Source: Chloroflexota bacterium
GTDB taxonomy: Bacteria > Chloroflexota > Anaerolineae > Anaerolineales > VGOW01
DNA: 36,660 bases
Assembly: GCA_016875735.1 (NCBI GenBank)
Contig: VGOW01000038.1
Span: 1 to 36,660 of the forward strand
Direction: 5' to 3'
Under the pieces are notes generated by a model. It was not told where the DNA came from. It saw nothing but the letters and a program-made list of their open reading frames with translations, and searched no databases. A program made the position numbers and the translations under genes. Each line of letters starts with the position of its first letter. The first letter of the stretch is position 1. Below, piece by piece: positions 7,751-15,690 of this stretch.

Positions 7751-8296
7751 ATGGATAAGAGCATTTGGAAGTTCGGAACGCGCGAAGTGGTGTATGCCGC
7801 GATCGGCGCGGCGCTGTACGGCGTGCTGTCGTGGGTCACCAACATCTTCCCCCTGCCCTCGGCGGGCAATGTGTCATTCCGCCCGGCGGTGGCGGTGCTG
7901 GCGCTGTTCGGCGTGGCCTTCGGCCCGTGGGTGGGTTTGCTATCCGGGCTGGTGGGCAACACACTCGGCGATGCGCTCACCGGCTGGGGACTCTACTGGA
8001 ATTGGAGTGTGGGCAACGGGCTGATGGGCATGATCCCCGGGTTGGCCGTCTCCATGATCACGGCCTACAACAAACCGCGTGATATGGGCATTGGCGTAGG
8101 CTGGAGTTTGGGCGGCGCACTGGTGGGCATGGCCTTTGCCTCGCTCACCGAAATGATGGTGAGCGGCATTGATCTGAACACTGCATTGGTCGGCTACCTC
8201 ACGCCCGCCTTTCTCGGCAACGCGGTGATCATTATCATCCTCCTGCCGATTCTCATGATCGCCTACAACTCGGTGGCCGGACGTTTGGGGCGCTGA
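7751..8296 (+). CDS. ECF transporter S-component
   Basis: A 181-residue membrane protein with about six spans, the usual size of an S-component. It starts with a short basic segment (MDKSIWKFGTREVVY), then YAAIGAALYGVLSW and FRPAVAVLALFGVAFGPWVG, and a conserved GNTLGDALTGW loop. It is a paralogue of the product of 27-974. The ribosome site GAGGAGG precedes the ATG. Its stop TGA shares one base with the ATG of the EcfT gene (TGATG). By operon logic it supplies the substrate-binding subunit for EcfA/EcfT encoded beside it. Substrate is unknown; the neighbouring SAM hydrolase hints at a SAM-, methionine-, adenosine- or cofactor-related compound, but this is inference. Confidence 0.85.
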   Translation: MDKSIWKFGTREVVYAAIGAALYGVLSWVTNIFPLPSAGNVSFRPAVAVLALFGVAFGPWVGLLSGLVGNTLGDALTGWGLYWNWSVGNGLMGMIPGLAVSMITAYNKPRDMGIGVGWSLGGALVGMAFASLTEMMVSGIDLNTALVGYLTPAFLGNAVIIIILLPILMIAYNSVAGRLGR

Positions 8297-9174
8297 TGCT
8301 CGTCACCTGGAAATACCGCCCGCGCGACACGTTCATCCAGCGGCTCGATCCCCGCACGCGGATCATCATGCTGGCCTGCATGGTGGTGGCCTTCACCGTG
8401 TTCTGGGATCTGCGCGTGGTGCTGCCGCTGGCGGCGCTGTCGTTTGCGCTGTTTGGGCTGGCGCGAATCGAGTGGCGCGATGTCAAGCGGGCGGTGCTGT
8501 TCATTTCGGCTTTCGCCATCATTCTGGTGATCGTCAACGCCATCCTCGGAGCCAGAGGCGCCCCCCCCTCGGTGCGCGCCGACGTTTCGCCGGTGGTGTG
8601 GCAATCGCCGGAGATCGTCATCGGCAGTTGGCATTGGGCATTTCGAATCACGGCGGCGCGCATCATGTTCATGATCTCGCAGTTGTTGCGATTCTTGGGC
8701 ATGGCTTTCATGGCCATCCCCATCCCCTACACGCTCGACCCCGAACTGTACGGCGCAACCTTCCGCCAACTCGGCGTGCCCGATAAGCCATCCTATTCCA
8801 TTGACCTCGCCTTCCGGCTTGTGCCCACGCTGGCCCGCGATTTTGGAATCACTATCGATGCGCAGCGAGCGCGCGGCTACGAGTTGGATAAAGTGAAGGG
8901 CGGCCTCTTCGAACGCATCCGCCGCCTCGCGCCCATCATCGTCCCGGTGGTGATTCAATCCATCGTGGATGGCGAAGAGATCATTGACGCGATGGAACTG
9001 CGCGGCTTCGGCGTCGGCAAGCGCACGTGGACTCGGCACCTGCATTACCGCCCGGTGGATTACGCGATCATCGCCGTGGGGCTAGTGTTCGCTGTCGTGT
9101 GCACCCTCATGGGCCTCCTGCAAATTGCCGCCGACGTTTGGCTGCCGCCGCTTCTACTTTCGCTCGCCGGTTAA
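8296..9174 (+). CDS. ecfT: ECF transporter transmembrane protein EcfT (CbiQ-like)
   Basis: A 292-residue integral membrane protein. The N-terminus RDTFIQRLDPRTRI followed by clustered hydrophobic helices is typical for EcfT. The coupling-helix motifs are visible: AQRARGYELDK (the Ala-Arg-Gly motif) and, further on, MELRGFG. These helices dock the ATPase domains. The ATG shares one base with the S-component stop, so translation is coupled. A terminator follows at 9195-9226, closing the operon of SAM hydrolase, ecfA, S-component and ecfT. Confidence 0.9.
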   Translation: MLVTWKYRPRDTFIQRLDPRTRIIMLACMVVAFTVFWDLRVVLPLAALSFALFGLARIEWRDVKRAVLFISAFAIILVIVNAILGARGAPPSVRADVSPVVWQSPEIVIGSWHWAFRITAARIMFMISQLLRFLGMAFMAIPIPYTLDPELYGATFRQLGVPDKPSYSIDLAFRLVPTLARDFGITIDAQRARGYELDKVKGGLFERIRRLAPIIVPVVIQSIVDGEEIIDAMELRGFGVGKRTWTRHLHYRPVDYAIIAVGLVFAVVCTLMGLLQIAADVWLPPLLLSLAG

Positions 9175-9194
9175 CCCAATTCAGCGCCACACTT

Positions 9195-9226
9195 CAGAGG
9201 CGGCCCGGCGGGTCGCCTCTGTTTTT
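9195..9226 (+). terminator. Rho-independent terminator after ecfT
   Basis: CAGAGGCG (9195-9202) pairs with CGCCTCTG (9214-9221), followed by TTTTT (9222-9226). It lies 20 bases after the ecfT stop and 24 bases before the start of the next gene. Confidence 0.85.
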
Positions 9227-9249
9227 CGCTTGTGCTATCATTTGCGGCG

Positions 9250-10479
9250 ATGGACTACTACGCCATCCTCGACATCCCGCGCAGCGCCACCCCTGAGCAA
9301 ATCAAAGCGCAGTATCGCATCCTCGTCCAGCTCTTTCACCCCGACCGGCTTCAGCACGTCAACACTGCCGTGCGCGAATACGCCGAAGAGCGGCTGAAGA
9401 AAATCAACATGGCCTATGCCGTGCTCGGCGACCCGCTGAAGCGCGCAAAGTACGACGACGATGGCAGCCTCGCCGCCCCGTCCAAAGGCGGCAAGAAGCG
9501 CAAAACCCGTTTCGCCGACGACCCCGAGCCGATGTATGCCTACACCGCCAACTTCGACGACTCGGAAGTGGAAGATTGGATTCGCGAAGAAATGCGCCGG
9601 AGGGCTTACGAGGAAAGCCAGTATCAGGCGCGGCAGGCCCGCAGCGCCGAAGAGCAAAAACGGCGCGAGGCCGAAGATCGCGCCCGACGTGCCGCCGAAG
9701 CCAACCTGCCCCGTGCGCAAATCAAAGGAGATGAGCTCGTTCTACAGCTCGCTCCCGATCTGTGGCTGCCCCTCGTTCGAATCCCGGACGGCGACTTCCG
9801 CATGGGCAGCGACCCGGCCCGCGACCCCGAAGCGCGCACCGACGAATATCCCCAGCACACCGTTCATCTCAATGATTACTTCATTGGCAAGCACCCAATC
9901 ACTCATTACCAATATCAAATTTTCAAAGACGCCGCCGAGCCGCGCAAGCTCGGCGAAACGACTCGCTGGCAATGCCCGCCGGGCAAAGAGACTCACCCCG
10001 TCGTCAACATTTCGTGGGACGAGGCCACCGCGTTCTGCATGTGGCTGAGTCAGGAAACGGGCGTGATCTTCCGCTTGCCCACGGAGGCCGAATGGGAAAA
10101 GGCCGCGCGGGGAACCGATGGCCGCATTTTTCCGTGGGGAAACATTTGGGACGCGAGCAAAGCCAATTGCGATGAAGTGCGAGTGGGCACGACGCCGGTG
10201 GGCCAATTCTCGCCCGACGGCGACAGCCCCTACGGCGCCGCCGACATGAGCGGCAACGTGTGGGAGTGGTGCGCCGACCGATACGGCGAGAACGAATATC
10301 AGAGCCGCGCCAAGACGACGCGCAACCCGTTCGGCCCGGAAGACGGCGAGGGGGTGGTGGTGCGCGGCGGCGCATTCGACAAAAGCGCGAAGCACGCTCG
10401 TTGCGCTCACCGCAATTGGTATTATCCGTTCAACCGAAGAAGGGATGTGGGATTTCGGATTGTGGCCGAGCCGTTCTGA
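9250..10479 (+). CDS. J-domain / FGE-sulfatase-like fusion protein
   Basis: A 409-residue protein in three parts. Residues 1-70 form a DnaJ-type J-domain with the HPD motif at 30-32 (LFHPDRL), which would stimulate an Hsp70 partner. Residues 105-155 are a highly charged helical linker (EEMRRRAYEESQYQARQARS). Residues 170-408 form a formylglycine-generating-enzyme-like domain: GDFRMGSD, RLPTEAEWEKAARG, DMSGNVWEWCADRY, RGGAFD, and a final RDVGFRIV. Only one cysteine (C385 in HARCAHRN) is at the position of the catalytic pair of true FGE, so sulfatase activation is doubtful. ATG 9250 is chosen because the J-domain begins there; TATCAT at 9236-9241 fits a leaderless start. The stop is 3 bases from the convergent PBP gene. 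Confidence 0.88.
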   Translation: MDYYAILDIPRSATPEQIKAQYRILVQLFHPDRLQHVNTAVREYAEERLKKINMAYAVLGDPLKRAKYDDDGSLAAPSKGGKKRKTRFADDPEPMYAYTANFDDSEVEDWIREEMRRRAYEESQYQARQARSAEEQKRREAEDRARRAAEANLPRAQIKGDELVLQLAPDLWLPLVRIPDGDFRMGSDPARDPEARTDEYPQHTVHLNDYFIGKHPITHYQYQIFKDAAEPRKLGETTRWQCPPGKETHPVVNISWDEATAFCMWLSQETGVIFRLPTEAEWEKAARGTDGRIFPWGNIWDASKANCDEVRVGTTPVGQFSPDGDSPYGAADMSGNVWEWCADRYGENEYQSRAKTTRNPFGPEDGEGVVVRGGAFDKSAKHARCAHRNWYYPFNRRRDVGFRIVAEPF

Positions 10480-10482
10480 CTC

Positions 10483-13400
10483 CTACTTCTCCTTCACCGT
10501 AACCCTCACCGGCTCGCTTTCGGCGTCGTTGCCCGCCGCGTCCACCGCCCGCAGATGAATGGTGTGCGTGCCCGCGCTCACGCCTTTGAGCGGCCAACGA
10601 TACGTGAACGGCGCGACGGTGCTCGTCTGCGCTTTCTTTCCGTCCACAAAAATTTCGATGAAAGCCAATGACAGATTGTCTTTCGCGTCGGGCTGGACGA
10701 TGACCGATTCGTCTGCGCCGAGAGTGAAGGTGTCGTCGGGCGACGGCGTAATGAGGCTCACGACGGGCGGCGTGTTATCCACCGTCACTTGCACCGTGTA
10801 GTTGGCAAACGTCTGATCGTTTTTCACTGCCAGCAATTGAACCGAATACAGCCCGTTGGGCAAACCGGCGGTGTCCCATAGTTGCAATTCCGCGTTCTCA
10901 AGTTGTTCGCCGCGGTCGCCGCCGATCTGAGTCCATTGCGTGGGGTTGAGTCCCGGCCCGAACTGCACGCGAAAGAACGAGAAGTTGTCGCTCTTCACCG
11001 TGCCGGTGATGGGCACCGTGCCGCGCACATACGAGAACGGCTGGAGTGAAGTGATGACGATGTCGCCCGGCGTGGCTTCGGGCGGAGTGTAGATCGTGTC
11101 GTACTCAATGGGTGGCTGAGGCAGGCCGGCCAGCCGCACCCAGTCGGCGGCCTCCGGCGGCAAAATTTCGTACACACGATTCTCGATCAGTTCGGGCGGC
11201 GTGTACACTGTCGCCAGTTTGCCCGTCTCACGATTCACTTGAAACGCCTGCCAGATGTTGTCGAAATTCACCGGCTCGGTGCCGGGGATGAAAATTTCGT
11301 TGACGGTACTTTGGCAATCGCGTGTCGGCAAAAGGCCGCTGGGATAGCACACCGTCATGTGCGTGATGCCCGGCGGCTCATCCCAACCGAGAGGCGGCAA
11401 ACTTTGCGTGGCGTAAATCATGATCGCGCGCCAGATCGGGGCGGCGCCGGTGAGGCCGGTCACCTTTTCCATCGGAGTCGAATCGGTATTGCCCACCCAC
11501 ACCCCGGCGGCGATCTGCGGCGTGAAGCCGAGCGTCCAATTATCCACGAAATCGTTGGTGGTGCCGGTCTTCGCCGCGGCGGGGCGGTCGAGCTCCAACG
11601 GGTTCGGACTCCCGAACGCGCCGATGCGGGCCTGATTGTCCGAAAGGACATTCGTGATCAGATAAGCGAGTTGTTCGCTGAGCACTTGCTGTGTTTGCGG
11701 CTGGGCCAAGTCGCACGGCGATTGACCCTCGTCGCCACAGCGCAAAAGCAGATTGCCCTTCGAGTCTTCGATGCGCAGAATGGCGACGGGGTCGAGGGCG
11801 CGGTAGCCGCCGCGCCGCGCGTCGGGCGGGATGGCCTGCCCGGCCATTTGCCCCCGATTGTCCATCACGCCGTAAGCATACGTCATATCGAGCAGTGAAA
11901 CTTCGCCGCCGCCGAGCGTGAGGGCCAGGCCGTAGAAGTTCGACTCGCGGTCGAGGGTGGTGATGCCCATGCGGTGCGCGGTGCGGATGACGTTCTCGAC
12001 TCCGACGCGGCTCATCATTTCGACGGCGGGGACGTTATACGAACGCGCCAGCGCGATGCGCAGACTCACCGGACCGTGAAATTGGCGATCATAATTTTCG
12101 GGGACGTAGGGGATGCCGGTTCCGGTGGCGAACGCCGTGCGCACGTCGAGCACCATCGTGGCCGGGGTGTATCCCTGCGAGAAGGCAGTGATGTAGGTGA
12201 AGGGCTTGAACGAGGAACCGGGTTGGCGGCGTCCATCCACGGCGACGTTGAAGCGCCCATCGATCGCATCGTTCCAATAATCGAGCGAGCCGAGCATCAC
12301 CAAAATTTGCCCGCTGGCCGGATCGATCATCATCACCGAGGCATTGGAAACTTTGTGATCGACTCCGATGTCGGAGGCGCGCGGCGCGGGGAGGAACGCG
12401 GCGGCCTCGCACGGAGCGCCGATGACGGTGGGGATGACGGTGGCCGGATCGGCGCCGCCGAGCCGCACGACTTGAGTGCGCGCCACGCATTCGGCCTGAT
12501 CCTGCAAGTTGAGATCAATCGAGGTGATCACTTTGAGACCGCCGCGAAAGGTGAGTTCGGGGCCGAGCATTTGGGTGAGCTGATTGATGACGTAGAAACT
12601 GAAGTGCGGGGCGCGGATGTCGAAGCGCTGATTGAACGATTGCAGGCGGCCCAACACGTCTTCGGCTTTGGCCGCGGCGGCTTCGGCGCGAGTGATGTGG
12701 CCTTCGCGGGCCATGGCGTCGAGCACCAACTCTTGGCGGAACTTGGCCTCGTCGGGCGCGGCCAGCGGGTTGAGCGCCGGGTATTGCGGAATGGCGGCCA
12801 GCATCGCGCTCTCGGCGAGGCCGAGTTCGGCGGCGCTCTTGCCGAAATACACCCGCGCGGCGGCGTCAATGCCGTAGGCAAGGTTGCCGTAGAAGTTGGT
12901 GTTGAGATACCACTCCAGAATCTGATCTTTGCTGTATCGCTTCGTCACTTCGGCGGCGATGAAGAGCTCTTTGAGTTTGCGGTCGTACGATTTTTCGGCG
13001 CGTTGATCGGGCGGGATGATCACGTTTTTGACCAACTGCTGAGTGATGGTGCTGCCGCCCTGCACCGCGCCGCCGCGCAAATTAGACACGAAGGCGCGGG
13101 CGATGCCTTCGAGATCGTAGCCGGGGTTTTCGTAAAACGTTTTGTCTTCGATGGCGACGGTGGCATTGATGAAATGTTTGGGGATGCGGTCGATGCTCAT
13201 CCATTGGCGGTCGCCCGCGCGGGGATCGATCACTTCGTAGAGCAGCTGTGTGCCGGTGCGGTCGTAGAGTTTGGTGGTTTGGAAGAATTCGTTGTTCGAG
13301 GAGGAGAAGGCGGCTTCGAGCGTGTCGGCGGAGGGCAGATCGGCGACGTAATTGGTGTAGGCCTGCGAGAGGCCGATGCCGACTCCGGTGAGGGCGACGA

Positions 13401-13521
13401 GTCCCACCGTGGCGAGGGCGAGGGCCACCGAGGCGAGACTGCGCAAGAGGCGGCTGCCCCGTTGAGCAATTTGCCCACGGCGCATTCGGCGGCGGTGGAT
13501 GATGGAGGCGGGGGAGGGCAT
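10483..13521 (-). CDS. Class A penicillin-binding protein (transglycosylase/transpeptidase)
   Basis: A 1012-residue bifunctional peptidoglycan synthase anchored by one N-terminal helix (about 25-50). The glycosyltransferase-51 domain shows catalytic E125 in VAIEDKTFY and GGSTITQQLVKN (155-166). The transpeptidase domain has S436-S-F-K439 in RQPGSSFKPFTY, SYN at 494-496 and KTGT at 651-654. After about residue 830 come two beta-sandwich segments (TSLQPFSYVRGTVPITGTV and NTPPVVSLITPSPDDTF), like Ig/FnIII repeats, which lengthen the protein by roughly 180 residues compared with a plain PBP1A. These probably bind wall polymer or protein partners outside the membrane. Convergent with the J-domain gene, and divergent from the ATPase cassette. 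Confidence 0.93.
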   Translation of the reverse strand: MPSPASIIHRRRMRRGQIAQRGSRLLRSLASVALALATVGLVALTGVGIGLSQAYTNYVADLPSADTLEAAFSSSNNEFFQTTKLYDRTGTQLLYEVIDPRAGDRQWMSIDRIPKHFINATVAIEDKTFYENPGYDLEGIARAFVSNLRGGAVQGGSTITQQLVKNVIIPPDQRAEKSYDRKLKELFIAAEVTKRYSKDQILEWYLNTNFYGNLAYGIDAAARVYFGKSAAELGLAESAMLAAIPQYPALNPLAAPDEAKFRQELVLDAMAREGHITRAEAAAAKAEDVLGRLQSFNQRFDIRAPHFSFYVINQLTQMLGPELTFRGGLKVITSIDLNLQDQAECVARTQVVRLGGADPATVIPTVIGAPCEAAAFLPAPRASDIGVDHKVSNASVMMIDPASGQILVMLGSLDYWNDAIDGRFNVAVDGRRQPGSSFKPFTYITAFSQGYTPATMVLDVRTAFATGTGIPYVPENYDRQFHGPVSLRIALARSYNVPAVEMMSRVGVENVIRTAHRMGITTLDRESNFYGLALTLGGGEVSLLDMTYAYGVMDNRGQMAGQAIPPDARRGGYRALDPVAILRIEDSKGNLLLRCGDEGQSPCDLAQPQTQQVLSEQLAYLITNVLSDNQARIGAFGSPNPLELDRPAAAKTGTTNDFVDNWTLGFTPQIAAGVWVGNTDSTPMEKVTGLTGAAPIWRAIMIYATQSLPPLGWDEPPGITHMTVCYPSGLLPTRDCQSTVNEIFIPGTEPVNFDNIWQAFQVNRETGKLATVYTPPELIENRVYEILPPEAADWVRLAGLPQPPIEYDTIYTPPEATPGDIVITSLQPFSYVRGTVPITGTVKSDNFSFFRVQFGPGLNPTQWTQIGGDRGEQLENAELQLWDTAGLPNGLYSVQLLAVKNDQTFANYTVQVTVDNTPPVVSLITPSPDDTFTLGADESVIVQPDAKDNLSLAFIEIFVDGKKAQTSTVAPFTYRWPLKGVSAGTHTIHLRAVDAAGNDAESEPVRVTVKEK

Positions 13522-13564
13522 AGGGGCAAGGATGGCGTAGAGAGAAATGTTGTCACAAAGAGGT

Positions 13565-13577
13565 GCAACATTGTTGC
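13565..13577. promoter_or_regulatory. Perfect 13-base palindrome between divergent genes
   Basis: GCAACA-T-TGTTGC lies 44 bases upstream of the PBP start (minus) and 68 bases upstream of the ATPase start (plus). Perfect dyad symmetry in a divergent intergenic region is what an operator looks like, but no regulator gene is adjacent. Chance occurrence cannot be excluded. Confidence 0.35.
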
Positions 13578-13644
13578 CAGAAGGCGTAGGTGAAGTAAAA
13601 TAGTTGAGCGCTTACAGAGCGGCCCCCAGTGTAATCGAGGTTAT

Positions 13645-14796
13645 ATGCGCATAAGTCATATCGAACTGTATAGCTGGAAGAACTTCCGACAAGTGAAAGT
13701 CGATTTGCAAGAACGGGTGTTTCTCGTTGGCCCCAATGCTTCTGGCAAATCTAATTTTCTGGATGCCCTGCGTTTCCTGCGCGATTTGGCAATCCCAGGT
13801 GGAGGCTTGCAACGCGCCTGTGTCGAACGTGGTGGCGTATCCAAAATCCGATGCCTGGCTTCTCGGCAAGATCCAGAGGTTGGCATTACTGTAAGTTTAG
13901 CAGAAAGCAAGGATACGTTGTGGCAATATGAAATCAAGTTTAACCAACAGCCTCGCGGTTATCGCTCACCGCTTCTCACCCATGAAGCCGTTTACAAGAA
14001 CGGCTCTCTGATCTTGAAACGCCCTGACGAGAGTGACCGTGGGGATACGCCGCGTTTAACACAAACTGCTCTAGAGCAAATCAATCTGAACGTTCAATTC
14101 CGCGAGATTGCCCAATTCTTCGAAAAGATTTTTTACCTTCATTTGGTGCCTCAAATCATTCGAGGCGCTGAACCAGGTGGCAATGGTAGTTTGGCTGATG
14201 CCTATGGTCGAAATTTCCTTGAGCGTGTGGCTCAGACCAGCAAGAAAACTCGTGATGCTCGATTGCGGCGTATACGCGATGCATTAGCGATAGCAGTGCC
14301 ACAGCTGAAAGAATTATCTCTCGTCAAGGATGAGCGCGGTGTTCCTCATTTGATAGGGGCTTATGAGCATTGGCGGCCGCGTGCCGCCAAGCAAAATGAA
14401 GAACAATTCTCAGATGGCACTTTGCGCCTTCTGGGTCTGTTATGGGCACTTCAAGAGGGGGACGGCCCTCTTCTACTAGAGGAGCCCGAATTGTCTTTGC
14501 ATACTGGCGTAGTGCGTCGCTTGCCGAACCTAATCTATCGAGCGCAACGGGCACAGAAGAAAGCTCTCCGCCAAGTGATTCTCAGCACTCATAGTGCAGA
14601 TCTCTTGTCCGATCCGAGTATCGGGGGAGAAGAGGTGTTAATGCTTGCCCCCAGCACTGAGGGGACACAAGTCAAGGTGGCGGCAAGTGTACCGGAAATC
14701 CGGCAGTTGCTCGAAGATGGGATGAATGCTGCTGATGCCATTATTCCACATACCGAACCAGAGCAGGCAATTCAACTGGAGTTATTTGCTTTGTGA
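13645..14796 (+). CDS. AAA ATPase (SMC/RecF/OLD-type), putative defence protein
   Basis: A 383-residue ABC/SMC-superfamily ATPase of the AAA_21/AAA_15 sort. It opens with MRISHIELYSWKNF, typical of RecF/OLD-like ATPases. Walker A is GPNASGKSN (29-37), the signature region is FSDGTLRLLGLLWAL (from 255), Walker B is LLLEEPELSLH (277-287), and the switch histidine is in STHSADLL (314-321). There is no long coiled coil. GAGG lies 4 bases before ATG 13645. The stop overlaps the GTG start of the TOPRIM-like gene by 4 bases. The pair looks like a split OLD system or PARIS (ATPase plus TOPRIM effector). Bases 13681-13740 have 29 G+C of 60, well below host genes, so it is probably acquired. Confidence 0.88.
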   Translation: MRISHIELYSWKNFRQVKVDLQERVFLVGPNASGKSNFLDALRFLRDLAIPGGGLQRACVERGGVSKIRCLASRQDPEVGITVSLAESKDTLWQYEIKFNQQPRGYRSPLLTHEAVYKNGSLILKRPDESDRGDTPRLTQTALEQINLNVQFREIAQFFEKIFYLHLVPQIIRGAEPGGNGSLADAYGRNFLERVAQTSKKTRDARLRRIRDALAIAVPQLKELSLVKDERGVPHLIGAYEHWRPRAAKQNEEQFSDGTLRLLGLLWALQEGDGPLLLEEPELSLHTGVVRRLPNLIYRAQRAQKKALRQVILSTHSADLLSDPSIGGEEVLMLAPSTEGTQVKVAASVPEIRQLLEDGMNAADAIIPHTEPEQAIQLELFAL

Positions 14797-15404
14797 AGCA
14801 CATTACCGTGAGTCTGGCAGTGGAAGGATTGTTGGACGAGCAAGTCTTGAGATGCCTGTTGATGCAATCTGGCAAACCACTAAAGGCTGGTGCATGCTAT
14901 GGCAAGCAGGGCCGTAACCATTTGTTACAGAATCTGTATCGGTTCAATCAGGCTTCTATTCACACTCCCTTTATTGTGCTGGCGGACCTCGATCGGGACG
15001 AGTGTGCTCCAGCTTTGGTGAAACGTTGGCTCCCTTCCGGCGGGCATCCTAACTTCATTCTACGAATTGCTGTGCGCGAGATCGAGTCATGGCTGATGGC
15101 AGATGCCCAGGCCTTTGCGGAATTCCTTGGTGTACCGCCAAGCAGGATTCCGCTACGACCCGACGAAGAATCCGATCCAAAGGCTCTGGTCATATCTCTG
15201 GCTCGGAGGTCACGATACAGAGAAGCGCGCGAGGATATAGTGCCTGCCCCAAGTAGCACAAGCCAGGTAGGCAAAAACTATAACGGACAGCTTTCCAAAT
15301 TTGTTCTGCAACATTGGAACGTTCAACGAGCTCGCAAGTGTTCGCCCAGCCTCGATAGTGCATTGAGTGCTATCAAGGATTTCACTCCTACTACATTCAA
15401 TTAG
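14793..15404 (+). CDS. TOPRIM-like (DUF4276-like) protein, partner of the ATPase
   Basis: A 203-residue protein starting at GTG 14793, which overlaps the ATPase stop (GTGA). Features fit a TOPRIM fold: an early acidic residue in SLAVEG (E11), then IVLADLDRDE with D65 and D67, then REIESWLMAD (E96, E98, D104). TOPRIM domains cut or re-join nucleic acid using two metal ions, and stand-alone DUF4276/DUF4435 TOPRIM proteins act as effectors next to SMC-like ATPases. The C-terminal half (SQVGKNYNGQLSKFVLQHW) is not assigned. Base composition matches the ATPase gene, so both travelled together. Family placement is by motif only; nuclease activity is inferred. Confidence 0.7.
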   Translation: MKHITVSLAVEGLLDEQVLRCLLMQSGKPLKAGACYGKQGRNHLLQNLYRFNQASIHTPFIVLADLDRDECAPALVKRWLPSGGHPNFILRIAVREIESWLMADAQAFAEFLGVPPSRIPLRPDEESDPKALVISLARRSRYREAREDIVPAPSSTSQVGKNYNGQLSKFVLQHWNVQRARKCSPSLDSALSAIKDFTPTTFN

Positions 15405-15405
15405 C

Positions 15406-15690
15406 GTGTCGGTTTTCCAGCACTCCAATTCTATCCTCATCACTGGCTGTTCGACCGGCTTTGGCCGAGCGACGGCCCTGCCCTTTGCGCGCAAGGGCTG
15501 AAAGTTTTTGCCACGGTGCGGAAAGAGAGCGACCGCGAGAGTCTGCTGAACGAAAGGGCGGGCGACATCGTTCCGTTGCTGTGCGATATTGTGCATGAAG
15601 ATCAAGTGCAAGAATTGGGCCGGGCAGTGGCGGCGCGCACGGAGACACTCGACGCATTGGTGAACAACGCCGGGTCGGCCTTTGCCGCGC
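15406..15690 (+). pseudogene. Broken 5' fragment of a short-chain dehydrogenase/reductase
   Basis: From a possible GTG at 15406 the frame reads NSILITGCSTGFGRATAL, the Rossmann TGxxxGFG nucleotide-binding motif, and hits a TGA after ARKG. The expected continuation (LKVFATVRKESDRESL ... LDALVNNAGSAFAAP, including the NNAG motif) is in another frame, so about one base has been lost near 15490-15498. The protein ends after roughly 95 of the usual 250 or so residues, where the sequence changes into a thioesterase gene. It begins directly after the TOPRIM-like stop. Non-functional as it stands. Confidence 0.82.

Noticed and set aside
11974-13593. Long plus-strand open frame opposite the PBP gene
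   Set aside because: Gly/Asp/Glu/His-rich shadow of the PBP transglycosylase and transpeptidase domains; no ribosome site or domain.
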